Assembly: GCA_041393395.1 (NCBI GenBank)
Contig: JAWKKG010000004.1
Location: 372,001 to 436,000, forward strand
Reading direction: 5' to 3'
Length of the DNA: 64,000 nucleotides
From: JAGQIB01 sp041393395
Lineage (GTDB): Bacteria > ARS69
In this document: one piece after another, positions 7,656-16,424 of the stretch
Layout: every line of letters begins with the position of its first letter
Numbering within the stretch: position 1 is the first letter of the stretch
The notes under the pieces: model-generated
The model's input: the letters and a program-made list of their open reading frames with translations, nothing else
What the model was told of the DNA's origin: nothing
Database searches by the model: none
Program-made: the position numbers and the translations under genes

Positions 7656-8264
7656 CTGAACGCACTGACCGCCTGGGACGAGAAAGTCTTCCTGCTCATC
7701 AACGGGCACTGGGTGAACGGCTTTCTCGACTGGTTCATGCCGTTCATCACGGACTTCGATCACTGGCGAGTGCCGGTGATCCTGATCCTGCTGGTGGTGC
7801 TCGCGCGCGGCAAGACGGACACGCGTCTCGCGATCCTGTTCGCGATCGTCGCGGTGGTCCTCGCCGATCAGCTCTCCTCGGGGACGCTCAAGCCGCTGTT
7901 CCACCGGGAGCGTCCGTTCCACGTGATCGAAGCGGCGCGCGTGCTGAACGGGGCGCACGGCTGGTCTTTCCCGTCGTCCCACGCAGCGAACACGTTCGCG
8001 GCGGGCACGTTCCTCGCCCTCCGCTTCCGACGGCTCGCGTGGATTCTCGTCCTGCCGGTCCTGGTGTCGTACTCGCGCGTGTACGTCGGCGTGCACTATC
8101 CGCTCGACGTGCTGGCGGGAGCCGTCCTCGGAGCGGGAGTCGGCGGTCTCTGCGCCGCGATCGAACGTGTCGCCCGGCGTCGAATCGGTGGGTGGATGTC
8201 GCGCCGCCGGGACCGGAAGGATGCCCCGCCCGACGATCAGGCGCCCGGTGACGCCGCTGCCTGA
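7656..8264 (+). CDS. PAP2-family membrane phosphatase
   Basis: A PAP2 (type 2 phosphatidic acid phosphatase) integral membrane protein of about 202 residues. All three signature motifs are present: KPLFHRERP (KxxxxxxRP), FPSSHA (PSxH) and SRVYVGVHYPLD (SRxxxxxHxxxD). Substrates in this family are lipid phosphates such as phosphatidic acid, phosphatidylglycerol phosphate or undecaprenyl pyrophosphate; which one applies here is unknown. The family-typical N-terminus (LTAWDEKVFLLINGHW) lies upstream of the first GTG at 7713, and a GGGAAAGGA box precedes CTG 7656, so a CTG start is likely. The 3' end overlaps the convergent cstA gene by 28 bases. Confidence 0.85.
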   Translation: MNALTAWDEKVFLLINGHWVNGFLDWFMPFITDFDHWRVPVILILLVVLARGKTDTRLAILFAIVAVVLADQLSSGTLKPLFHRERPFHVIEAARVLNGAHGWSFPSSHAANTFAAGTFLALRFRRLAWILVLPVLVSYSRVYVGVHYPLDVLAGAVLGAGVGGLCAAIERVARRRIGGWMSRRRDRKDAPPDDQAPGDAAA

Positions 8265-9946
8265 GCTCGAGCCGCTCCCGGGGCGCGACGGAGCGCGATC
8301 GCTCCTTCGATCGCGAGCCACGTCGCGAGCACGAGCAGGAGCAGCCCGAACCCGAAGACCGGCCATGCCTGCTGGGCATAGAATTCGCGGATCTTCACGA
8401 TCATGGCCGTCAGCGTCATCGCGAACATGAAGAGCATCGGAAGCAGGACGGTTCCGAGCGGTCGTCCCTGCCGCGCGAGCCAGACCGTGACCGTCATGAG
8501 CGCGAGCGCCCCGAGCAGCTGATTCGTCGTGCCGAAGAGCTCCCAGAGCACGATCCCCGCGGGCTTCCCGGCAATGCGAAGGAATGCGAAGGCCGCGATC
8601 GAACCGGCCGCGATCAGACTCGCGACGTAGCGGTTCCGGAGCGCCGCGACGCCGAGGGAACCGCCCAGCTCCTGGATGTTGTACCGCAGCAGCCGGGTCG
8701 CCGAGTCGAGGGTGGTCAACGCGAACGACACCACGACGACGGCCGCGAACGCTGCGGATCCGCGCTCGGGGAGGCCGAGGGCGGCGAGGAAGCGGGCCGC
8801 TCCGGTCACGAAGGCGCCGATCTTGGGGCCGAGTCCGTCGGCCTGCGTCCAGCTCGCGTAGTGCAGGTGCCACTCCTCGGCGGAGGAGAGCCCGGCCGTG
8901 CACGCGAGCACCGCGAGAATCGCGAGCATGCCCTCCGTCACCATGCCGCCGTAGCCGATCGCCTGCGCGTCGCGCGCGCAGGAGATCTGTTTCGCCGTGG
9001 TCCCGGACGACACGAGACAGTGGAAGCCGGACACCGCGCCGCAGGCGACCGTGATGAACAGGAACGGGAAGATCGGCGGCAAGTCCGTGGCCGTGGTGTT
9101 GAGCGCGGGCGCGACCACGTCGGGGCGGGAAACCGCGAGACCGAGCATCATCAGTGCCATGCCCGCGTACAGCTGGAACGAGTTCAGATAGTCGCGCGGC
9201 TGGAGAAGCAGCCACACCGGCAAGACGGATGCGGCGAACGCGTACGCGAGCAGGATCCAGATCCAGAGCGAACGGCCCACGCCGAGCACCGGATGCTGCG
9301 AGCCCCAGACGAGCCCCACGAACGAGAGCGCGACCCCGACCACGGTCACGAGCGCGAAGGACCAGCGCCGTCGATACATCGCCCAGCCCATGCCCATCGC
9401 CACCAGGAGCAACGTGGCGACGGGCAGCACCGACTCCGGATGGGACTCCGGGTGGATCCGCCCGTCGTTCGCGGCGCCGGTGAACAGCGTCGCGATGACG
9501 AGCACGAACACGCCCATCGCGAGCGACATCAGGAAGTACACGACCACGAGGAAGAGGAGGCGGGCACGCGGCCCCACGAGATCCTTCGCGACGTCGCCGA
9601 TCGAGCGTCCGTCGTTTCGCAAGGACAGCACGAGCGTGGCGAAGTCGTGCACGCCGCCGATGAAGATCGTGCCGAACACGATCCAGAGGACCGCGGGGAC
9701 CCAGCCCCAGATGACGGCGATCGCGGGGCCGAGAATCGGTCCGAGCCCGGCGATGGAGGCGAAGTGGTGTCCGAAGAGGACGGAACGGCGGGAGGCGACG
9801 TAGTCGACGCCGTCGGCGAGCCGATGGGCCGGAGTCGGCTCGTCGTCGCGCACGGCGAGCACCCGCGTGCGGAGGTACCGGCCGTACAGGCGGTAGGCGC
9901 CCGCAAACGCGAGGGCGGCCACGAAGGCGAGCAGGGTGGCGTTCAT
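8237..9946 (-). CDS. cstA: Carbon starvation protein A (peptide transporter)
   Basis: A 569-residue multi-spanning membrane protein of the CstA family, which takes up peptides (and pyruvate in the related BtsT) when carbon is limiting. Hallmarks are YRLYGRYL, the DYVASRRSVLFGHHFASIAGLGPILGPA region, GGVHDFATLVLSLRNDGRSI and CGAVSGFHCLVSSGTTAKQ. At 569 residues it is nearer the short CstA forms than the roughly 700-residue E. coli protein. The ATG at 9946 starts exactly at the first membrane segment; upstream codons are Arg-rich and not family-like. The gene is convergent with the PAP2 gene and divergent from the cupin gene. Confidence 0.92.
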   Translation of the reverse strand: MNATLLAFVAALAFAGAYRLYGRYLRTRVLAVRDDEPTPAHRLADGVDYVASRRSVLFGHHFASIAGLGPILGPAIAVIWGWVPAVLWIVFGTIFIGGVHDFATLVLSLRNDGRSIGDVAKDLVGPRARLLFLVVVYFLMSLAMGVFVLVIATLFTGAANDGRIHPESHPESVLPVATLLLVAMGMGWAMYRRRWSFALVTVVGVALSFVGLVWGSQHPVLGVGRSLWIWILLAYAFAASVLPVWLLLQPRDYLNSFQLYAGMALMMLGLAVSRPDVVAPALNTTATDLPPIFPFLFITVACGAVSGFHCLVSSGTTAKQISCARDAQAIGYGGMVTEGMLAILAVLACTAGLSSAEEWHLHYASWTQADGLGPKIGAFVTGAARFLAALGLPERGSAAFAAVVVVSFALTTLDSATRLLRYNIQELGGSLGVAALRNRYVASLIAAGSIAAFAFLRIAGKPAGIVLWELFGTTNQLLGALALMTVTVWLARQGRPLGTVLLPMLFMFAMTLTAMIVKIREFYAQQAWPVFGFGLLLLVLATWLAIEGAIALRRAPGAARAQAAASPGA

Positions 9947-10123
9947 GGTCGGCTCGGCTCGAAGAGGTCGGCTCCGACGCCGCGACGGTCGCGACGCGTG
10001 GGGGCGGTCGGCCCTCCGCGCGATTCTACGCAGGGAACCGGGCCGTGCGGAAGGCCTCCGCCCGGCTCCGTGCGCGGGCGGGGTGGGGAGAATCGGTCTA
10101 CGCTTCCGGGCCATGCCCGCCTA

Positions 10124-10144
10124 TCATGCGGGCACGGAGGTGGC
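10124..10144. promoter_or_regulatory. Inverted repeat around a possible -10 box
   Basis: Seven-base arms TGCCCGC and GCGGGCA flank CTATCAT, which contains a TATCAT -10-like hexamer, immediately upstream of the RBS and ATG (10147) of the cupin gene. It could be an operator or a short 5'-leader hairpin. No convincing -35 box is seen at the matching distance. Confidence 0.35.
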
Positions 10145-10146
10145 GG

Positions 10147-10602
10147 ATGAACGAGTGGTGGAAGGCGATGGGACGCGGGCCGATTCCGCCCGGGGCGCTG
10201 GCGACGGCCGCGGTCGTGCTCGTGGCGGTGCGGTTCGCGCCCCACAAGCCGGAGGTCTCGCCGCCGACGTTCTACGAAACCGTGGGCGCCCTGGACCATC
10301 GGACCGAGGCACTCGTCTCGGAGGTGGTCGCCCGCCACGAATCCGCGAGCGTCCACCATCTCCGGACGACCGCCGACGTGCCCGCTCACTTCCACCGGAT
10401 CCACGACGAGACGGTCGTCATTCTCTCCGGCCACGGTCGGATCCGACTCGATCAGGAGTGGCGCGAGCTGCGTCCGGGGCTTGTCGTCGCGGTGCCGCGC
10501 GGCACGGTTCACGAGGTCGAGGTTCTGGACGGCGCGATCGAGGCGATCAGCGTGTTCTCGCCGCCGTTCGACGGCGTCGATCGGATCTTCCTCGATGAAT
10601 GA
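10147..10602 (+). CDS. Membrane-anchored cupin-domain protein
   Basis: A 151-residue protein with one hydrophobic segment near residues 16-26 and then a cupin barrel. Motif 1 is HFHRIHDETVVILSGHG, with His and Glu metal ligands; motif 2 is GTVHEVE, with the last His. The layout fits a protein held in the inner membrane with the cupin outside. The ATG at 10147 has GGAGG upstream; earlier in-frame codons overlap the promoter region and lack any signal. The gene overlaps the downstream SpoIIE-type phosphatase by eight bases, so the products are probably made together. The ligand is unknown. Confidence 0.75.
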   Translation: MNEWWKAMGRGPIPPGALATAAVVLVAVRFAPHKPEVSPPTFYETVGALDHRTEALVSEVVARHESASVHHLRTTADVPAHFHRIHDETVVILSGHGRIRLDQEWRELRPGLVVAVPRGTVHEVEVLDGAIEAISVFSPPFDGVDRIFLDE

Positions 10603-12355
10603 GACGGCCACTCGGGCCGAGCGGGATCGACGTCGCATCGAGCAGCTCGAGGCACTGCTGCAGGCCGAGGAGCTGCTCGATCCGACTCGGGATCCGGTGG
10701 AGCTCGCGGATCTCGCGCTCGACCTCGCGCTGCGCGTGATGCGCGCGGACGCAGCCTTGCTTGCGCTGCGGGATCTCGCCCGGGCCCGCCCGCGGGGCGC
10801 CGCGGCGGCGGTGGGCCTCGACGAGGCGGCCTCCCGACTCGCGCGCATGGTACTGGAAACGGGGCGCCCCGGCGTGCGCCGCGGTCCGGAAGGCCCCGGC
10901 GCGCAGGCTGCCGCGGATCTGCTGGGTGCACCGCCCGCGGTCCGCATCGCCGCGCCCCTGACGCGAGCGGGACAGCCGTTCGGCGTGCTGGAGGTGTCGT
11001 ATCTCGAGGATCCCGGCACCGAGCTCGCCGAGGAGGAACGCTCGCTCCGCACCGTGACGGACCATCTGGCCTTTGCGCTCGATCACGCCCGACTGCTCGC
11101 GGATCGTGAGCGCCGCGTTCGCGAGTTCTCGCACCTCGTGGACATCGCGGGCAAGATCGGTGCGCATCTCGACCTCGACGACGTGCTGGAGGCGATCGTC
11201 GAATCCGTCGGGCAGCTCATCGAGGCGGATGCCGCCGGGCTGTTCCTGATCGACCGGCACACGCGGGAGATCCGCAAGGAGCGACTGCGCGGCTACGACA
11301 CGGCCCGTGTGGACGACGCCCGGCTCAAGATGGGACGCGGCATCCTCGGCTGGGTCGCGAAGTCCGGCCTCGGCATCATCGTGCCCGACGTCACCCAGGA
11401 CGAGCGCTACGTCTCCGCGCGCGACTCCACGCGTTCCGAGATGGCGACTCCGCTGCGCTACGAAGACCGCGTGATCGGCGTGTTCAATCTGGAGAGCGAT
11501 CGGTTGAACGCGTTCACGGCGCACGATCTCGGATTGCTCGAGACCTTCGCGAACCATGCCGCGATCTCGATCATGAACGCGCACCTGCACGGTGAGGCCC
11601 AGGCGATGCGTCGGCTCGAGGAGCAACTCGAGGTCGCGCGGCGGATCCAGACGATGCTCTTGCCGAGGTCGGCGCCGCGCGTCGCCGGACACACGATGGT
11701 CGGCCAGAATCTGCCGTCGTCGGCGGTGGGAGGGGATTGGTTCGACTTCGTGCCGCTCGAGGACGGTCGCTGGGCGGTCGCCATCGCCGACGTCTCCGGC
11801 AGCGGGATTCCCGCGGGGTTGATCATGGCCGGCTTCCGTGCGGAGCTGAAGGCCGCGCTGCGTCGCGCCCACGAGCCCGCCGATGTCTTCACCGAGCTCA
11901 ACCGCACCCTGCACGACGAGCTCGACCCGGACTGGTTCGTCACCGCCTTCCTCGGCTTCTATGATCCGAAGACGGGGATGCTCCGCTACTCCAGCGCCGG
12001 CCACGAGCCGGGACTGCTGGTCCGAGCCGGACGACGCGAGCCGGAGAGACTCTCGGAAGGGGGGCTGCTGCTCGGAGTCTTCCGCGAGGCGACGTACGCC
12101 CAGGCGATGGTGCATCTCGCGCCGGGGGATCGCCTCGTTCTGTATACCGACGGGCTCTCGGACGGTATCGACCCCTGGGGCGGCCCGCTCGGCGTGGAGG
12201 GCGTGGTTCGCCTGCTGCTGGAGGTGGAGGACGAAGGCTGGCCGGCGGCGGAGCTGCCGCGTCGGATCCTCGATCGGGCCGCGGCCGAGGCGGCCGAGCC
12301 GCCGGAGGAGACGGACGATCGGACCCTCGTCCTGCTCGTGAGGCACGAGGTCTAG
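10595..12355 (+). CDS. GAF-GAF-SpoIIE (PP2C) serine phosphatase
   Basis: A 586-residue cytoplasmic signalling phosphatase. Two GAF-like sensor domains are seen at about residues 20-165 and 170-330, the second with a clear RLRGYDTARVDDARLKMGRG segment. A short linker helix (ARRIQTMLLP) leads into a SpoIIE/PP2C domain at about 365-586 with GGDWFDFVPL, AIADVSGSGIPAG, SSAGHEPG and YTDGLSDG, the acidic metal-binding motifs. Such enzymes dephosphorylate STAS anti-anti-sigma proteins in partner-switching pathways. A STAS/HATPase-like protein is encoded 7.5 kb downstream (19894) and is a candidate partner. It overlaps the cupin gene by eight bases. Confidence 0.88.
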   Translation: MNETATRAERDRRRIEQLEALLQAEELLDPTRDPVELADLALDLALRVMRADAALLALRDLARARPRGAAAAVGLDEAASRLARMVLETGRPGVRRGPEGPGAQAAADLLGAPPAVRIAAPLTRAGQPFGVLEVSYLEDPGTELAEEERSLRTVTDHLAFALDHARLLADRERRVREFSHLVDIAGKIGAHLDLDDVLEAIVESVGQLIEADAAGLFLIDRHTREIRKERLRGYDTARVDDARLKMGRGILGWVAKSGLGIIVPDVTQDERYVSARDSTRSEMATPLRYEDRVIGVFNLESDRLNAFTAHDLGLLETFANHAAISIMNAHLHGEAQAMRRLEEQLEVARRIQTMLLPRSAPRVAGHTMVGQNLPSSAVGGDWFDFVPLEDGRWAVAIADVSGSGIPAGLIMAGFRAELKAALRRAHEPADVFTELNRTLHDELDPDWFVTAFLGFYDPKTGMLRYSSAGHEPGLLVRAGRREPERLSEGGLLLGVFREATYAQAMVHLAPGDRLVLYTDGLSDGIDPWGGPLGVEGVVRLLLEVEDEGWPAAELPRRILDRAAAEAAEPPEETDDRTLVLLVRHEV

Positions 12356-12481
12356 ACGTTTCCCCCGCAGAAAGGCGCCGGCTCGGTGGGCCCGGCAATC
12401 AAATAACAAGGAAAGACTTGCAGGGATTGCCTCCCGTTGATTCGAGGTCGCCGTGCCCACGGAATCCGGGCGCTCGCCCCG

Positions 12482-12510
12482 TTGAGATGCGCCGGGTTTC
12501 TCGCTAGAAT
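12482..12510 (+). promoter_or_regulatory. Sigma-70-type promoter for the subtilisin gene
   Basis: TTGAGA (12482-12487) and TAGAAT (12505-12510) are separated by 17 bases, close to the housekeeping consensus. Transcription would start near 12517, about 36 bases before the TTG start of the protease gene. Confidence 0.55.
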
Positions 12511-12552
12511 GAAGGGGCTTCCCTGGCCCCCGGATCCGGCGGAGACCTTTCC

Positions 12553-15165
12553 TTGTCCAGCCCGAGCCCGAACCGGCTTCGCGTGTGCCGAACTCCCTGC
12601 CGCCCGGGATCCCGTGGCGCATGGCTGCTCGCTGCCGTCGCGACCCTCACCCTGGTTTCTCCGGCTCTGGCCGGCGTCCGCACCCGGGAGCTACCCCGGC
12701 TCGACGCCGACCGCGTCGAGGCCTCTCTGGCCGCACGCGCTCGAGAGTCGCGGGCCGAGGTCCTGCACGCCGTGGTGGCCGTACCCCGATCCGAGCGCGC
12801 GGCCGCCGAGGCGCGAGGCATCCGCCTGCTCCGCTCGATCGACGGGGACCTGTGGCTCGCATCCGTGCCGCGCGCCGACCTGGTTGCCGATCGGGCGGCC
12901 GATCGGGCGGTCGGGAGGTCTGTTCCCTCCGCGTGGGACCTCCGTCCCGAGGATCGCTGCGCCCCGGACCTCTGGCGGGTGGCCCGCGGCGAGGAGGAGC
13001 GCTTCTTCCGCGTCAAGTTCTTCGCCGACGTGTCGTGGATCGCGGCGCGCGCGCAGGTCGCCGCCTTCGGGGGCACGATCGAGTCGGAGGCCCCGCGCCT
13101 CGGCGTGCTCGACGTGTCGGCGCCCGCGCGCGTGATCCGCGATCTCGCCGCACTCGACGAAGTGCGCTGGATCGAGCCCATCTCGCGCACGTACGACTTC
13201 GCGAACAACGACATGCGCGTCTCCGCCGACGTCCAGGCCGCGCAGAACATCGGGCTCACCGGCGCCGGCGTCCGGCTGGGCCAGTGGGACTCCGGCCTCG
13301 CGGATGCGACCCACCCCGATCTCGTCGGGCGAGTGCTCGTGGGCGAAGTCGGGATCGTGGTCAACCCCCATGCGACTCACGTCGCCGGCACCGCGATCGG
13401 CGACGGAACGGCGAGCGCGAGCCAGGGCGGGGGAAGTCTCCAGTGGCGGGGCGTCGCCACCGGCGCGGAGATCGTCGGCTGGGGAGTGACCAATCACCTC
13501 GCCGAGGTCGACACCGCGATCACGGTCTGGGACGTGGACCTCACGACGAACTCGTGGGTGTACCCGGTGGACTCCACGAACTGCGCGCTCTACGGCGACT
13601 ACGGCAGCAGCGCCCCCGAGTTCGATCAGATCGTGAACGGTCTCTACGGCAAACGCATCCCGGTGGTGTTCGCGGCGGGCAACGAGCGCGACGACCCGGA
13701 CTGCGGCATCGCCGCGAACGGCGGGTACGCGTGCATCCCGCCTCCGGGCACCGCGAAGAACGTCATCACCGTGGGCGCCCATCACTCCGACGCCGGGCAC
13801 ATGACGCCGTTCTCGTCGTGGGGTCCGACGGACGACGGCCGGATGAAGCCCGACATGGCGGCGCCGGGATGTCAGGCGAGCGGCGACTTCGGTATCACGT
13901 CGGCTCAGGTCGGCGGGACCTACTGGACCACGTGCGGCACGAGCATGGCGACGCCGGTCGTCTCCGGCGCCGTGGCGCTCATCCTGGAGGACTGGAGCGC
14001 GCAGCTCCCGGGCGTCCCGCGTCCGGCCACCTCGAAGGCGCTGCTCGGCGGCTTCGCCGACGATCGCGCGATCGCCGGCCCGGACTACCGATTCGGCCTC
14101 GGCGCGGTGCAGGTCGGCGTGACGATCGACGCGCTGCGGACGATGACCACGGTGGAGGACGAAGTCGCGGACGGGGTCACCGACACCTGGACGTTCTGGA
14201 TCCCCTCGGGCGCGCCGGAACTGAAGATCACGCTCGTGTGGGACGACCCCGTCGGGGCCGAGCTTGCGGACACGACGCTCGTCAACGATCTCGACCTGGA
14301 GCTCGTGGGACCCACGAGCGGCACGCACCTCCCGTTCGTGCTCGATCCGGCGAATCCCTCCGCCGCGGCGGTTCCGGGCGTGAACCGGCTCGACAACGTC
14401 GAGCAGGTCGTCGTCGCGTCGCCCGAAGCGGGCTGGTGGACCGCGCGTGTCATCGGCACCACGATTCCGCAGGGTCCTCAGGAGTATTCGCTCGTGGGCT
14501 TCGACCGCCGCCCGCCCGCCGACCCCGCGTCGTTCGCTGCCGTCGCCACCGGAGACACGACCGCGGCCCTCACGTGGATCCGCGCGGGGGATTCGGATCG
14601 CGCGGGGACGCTCGTCGTGCGCTCGCTCGCGCCGATCGCCTGGACTCCGGCCGAGGGCGTGACGTACCTCGTGGGGAGTGAGCCCGCGCCGGGCGTGGTG
14701 GTCGTGGTGGCCGACGACGTGGACCACTCCGGCACGCCGTTCACGGACACCCCGCTGCTGCCCGCCACCACGTATCACTGGACCGCGTTCTCGCGCGACG
14801 AGGCCCCGAACTGGTCCGTGGGTGTCAGCTCGAGCGCGACCACCACCGGTACCGCCGTCGACGCGCCGCTTCCGGTGCCGGCATCGACCGCGATCCGGTT
14901 CGTCCGCACCGGGGTCCACCCGTTCCGGGAACGCGCGACGTTCCGGTACGATCTCCCCGTCACGTGCCAGGTCTCCCTGGAGATCGTGGACGCGACGGGA
15001 CGTCGGGTGACCACCGTGATGCGCGGCGAGCGCCCGGCGGGTTCCCACGTGGCGGTCTGGGATGGACGGGACCGCTCCGGCACTCCGGTGGCGGCAGGCG
15101 TCTACTTCGCTCGATTCCGCGCCGCCGATCGGGTGTTCTCGGAGAAGCTGCTCCGGGTTCGCTGA
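12553..15165 (+). CDS. Secreted subtilisin-like (S8) protease with FlgD/T9SS-type C-terminal domain
   Basis: An 870-residue extracellular protease. A signal peptide ends near residue 40 (after SPALAG). Residues about 45-215 resemble an inhibitor-type prodomain. The S8 catalytic domain follows, with Asp246 (GQWDSG), His276 (HATHVAGT) and Ser464 (GTSMATP), plus VFAAGNE for the oxyanion Asn. After it come a beta-rich domain, a fibronectin-like segment (about 650-770) and a C-terminal FlgD Ig-like tail (EIVDATGRR, VWDGRD, GVYFAR). That tail is the type of sorting/anchoring domain seen in exported proteins of FCB bacteria. The TTG start follows a good promoter. Two exact 12-bp tandem copies of GCCGATCGGGCG (12886-12909) lie in the prodomain. 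Confidence 0.9.
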   Translation: MSSPSPNRLRVCRTPCRPGSRGAWLLAAVATLTLVSPALAGVRTRELPRLDADRVEASLAARARESRAEVLHAVVAVPRSERAAAEARGIRLLRSIDGDLWLASVPRADLVADRAADRAVGRSVPSAWDLRPEDRCAPDLWRVARGEEERFFRVKFFADVSWIAARAQVAAFGGTIESEAPRLGVLDVSAPARVIRDLAALDEVRWIEPISRTYDFANNDMRVSADVQAAQNIGLTGAGVRLGQWDSGLADATHPDLVGRVLVGEVGIVVNPHATHVAGTAIGDGTASASQGGGSLQWRGVATGAEIVGWGVTNHLAEVDTAITVWDVDLTTNSWVYPVDSTNCALYGDYGSSAPEFDQIVNGLYGKRIPVVFAAGNERDDPDCGIAANGGYACIPPPGTAKNVITVGAHHSDAGHMTPFSSWGPTDDGRMKPDMAAPGCQASGDFGITSAQVGGTYWTTCGTSMATPVVSGAVALILEDWSAQLPGVPRPATSKALLGGFADDRAIAGPDYRFGLGAVQVGVTIDALRTMTTVEDEVADGVTDTWTFWIPSGAPELKITLVWDDPVGAELADTTLVNDLDLELVGPTSGTHLPFVLDPANPSAAAVPGVNRLDNVEQVVVASPEAGWWTARVIGTTIPQGPQEYSLVGFDRRPPADPASFAAVATGDTTAALTWIRAGDSDRAGTLVVRSLAPIAWTPAEGVTYLVGSEPAPGVVVVVADDVDHSGTPFTDTPLLPATTYHWTAFSRDEAPNWSVGVSSSATTTGTAVDAPLPVPASTAIRFVRTGVHPFRERATFRYDLPVTCQVSLEIVDATGRRVTTVMRGERPAGSHVAVWDGRDRSGTPVAAGVYFARFRAADRVFSEKLLRVR

Positions 15166-15193
15166 TCGCCCCGGTCGGGCGGAACGCCGCTTC

Positions 15194-15222
15194 TTGACAC
15201 CACCGTGCGCCATGCCGACGAT
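15194..15222 (+). promoter_or_regulatory. Promoter for the class I aminotransferase gene
   Basis: A perfect -35 TTGACA (15194-15199) is followed after 17 bases by GACGAT (15217-15222), a three-of-six match to the -10 consensus. The predicted start of transcription is about 15 bases before the ATG at 15245. Confidence 0.45.
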
Positions 15223-15244
15223 GCGATCTCTCGCGGAGGGCGTC

Positions 15245-16423
15245 ATGAGTCGGGTTTCCCGCAAGTCGGAACAGTTCACCGAATCCGTCATCCGGGAGAT
15301 GACGCGTCTCGCTCGCAAGCACGACGCGGTGAACCTCGCCCAGGGGTTCCCGGACTTCGCGGCGCCCGAGCGGGTGAAGGAAGCGGCCGTCGAGGCGATC
15401 CGCGCCGACGTGAACCAGTACGCGATCACCTGGGGTGCGCCGAACCTGCGGGAGGCGATCGCCGAGAAGGCGGCCTGGGCGAACGGCCTCCGCGTGGATC
15501 CGGAACGGAACGTCACCGTGACGTGCGGCTCGACCGAGGCGATGCTGTCGACGTTGCTCGCGCTCGTCGATCCGGGCGACGAGGTGATCGTGTTCGAACC
15601 GTTCTACGAGAACTACGGGCCGGACGCGATCCTCTGCGGCGCGACGCCGCGCTTCGTGAAGCTCCACGAGCCGGATTGGACCCTGGACGAGCGCGAGCTC
15701 GCGGCCGCGTTCGGCCCGCGGACGCGCGCCATCATCCTGAACACGCCGAACAACCCCACGGGCAAGGTCTTCTCGCGCGAGGAGCTGGAGACGATCGCGG
15801 ATCTCTGCGTTCGCCACGACGTGATCGCGATCACGGACGAGATCTACGAGCACATCGTCTACGACGGAGCGGAGCACGTGTCGCTCGGCGCGCTGCCGGG
15901 CATGGAGGATCGCTGCGTCACGATCAACGCGCTCTCGAAGACGTACAGCGTCACGGGCTGGCGCGTCGGCTGGGCGATCGCGTGCGAGGAGCTGACGAAC
16001 GCGATCCGCAAGGTGCACGACTTCGCCACCGTGGGCGCGGCGGCGCCGTTGCAGGAGGCCGGCGCGCATGCCCTGCGCTTGCCGCGCGAGTACTACGCCG
16101 GGATGGCGGAGGCGTACCGGGTGAAGCGCGACGTGCTCGCGGCCGCGCTCGCGGAGGCGGGATTCGGCGTGTTCCGGCCGCGCGGCGCGTACTACATCAT
16201 GACCGACATCTCGGGCTTCGGTGCCCAGGACGACGTCTCTTTCGCTCGCTACCTCGTGGAAGAGATCGGGGTCGCGGGTGTTCCGGGGTCGAGCTTCTAC
16301 ACCGATCGGCGGGCCGGCGCGCAGCGACTCCGCTTCAATTTCTGCAAGCGCCCGGAAACCCTGGAGGCGGCCATCGTCCGCCTCGAGCGGCTGCGCGGAC
16401 GCCGGACCCCCGCGACGGTCTGA
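15245..16423 (+). CDS. Class I/II aminotransferase (kynurenine/methionine aminotransferase-like)
   Basis: A 392-residue fold-type I PLP aminotransferase. Family landmarks: NLAQGFPDF at the N-terminus, YAITWGAPNLREAIA, TCGSTEAM (phosphate-binding loop), NTPNNPTGKVFS, DEIYEHIVYD, the PLP lysine in NALSKTYSVTGWRVGW, and the C-terminal RFNFCK arginine for the substrate carboxylate. This pattern matches the KAT/methionine aminotransferase subgroup (also annotated as glutamine transaminase K or YbdL-like). The substrate cannot be fixed from sequence. ATG 15245 has GGAGGG upstream. The next gene starts two bases after the stop, so they share a transcript. Confidence 0.9.
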   Translation: MSRVSRKSEQFTESVIREMTRLARKHDAVNLAQGFPDFAAPERVKEAAVEAIRADVNQYAITWGAPNLREAIAEKAAWANGLRVDPERNVTVTCGSTEAMLSTLLALVDPGDEVIVFEPFYENYGPDAILCGATPRFVKLHEPDWTLDERELAAAFGPRTRAIILNTPNNPTGKVFSREELETIADLCVRHDVIAITDEIYEHIVYDGAEHVSLGALPGMEDRCVTINALSKTYSVTGWRVGWAIACEELTNAIRKVHDFATVGAAAPLQEAGAHALRLPREYYAGMAEAYRVKRDVLAAALAEAGFGVFRPRGAYYIMTDISGFGAQDDVSFARYLVEEIGVAGVPGSSFYTDRRAGAQRLRFNFCKRPETLEAAIVRLERLRGRRTPATV

Positions 16424-16424
16424 C

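Noticed and set aside
5089..7665. Antisense frame of 858 codons over dcd and etfBA
   Set aside because: Same low-complexity, Arg/His-rich composition. The sense strand carries conserved enzymes with good ribosome-binding sites.
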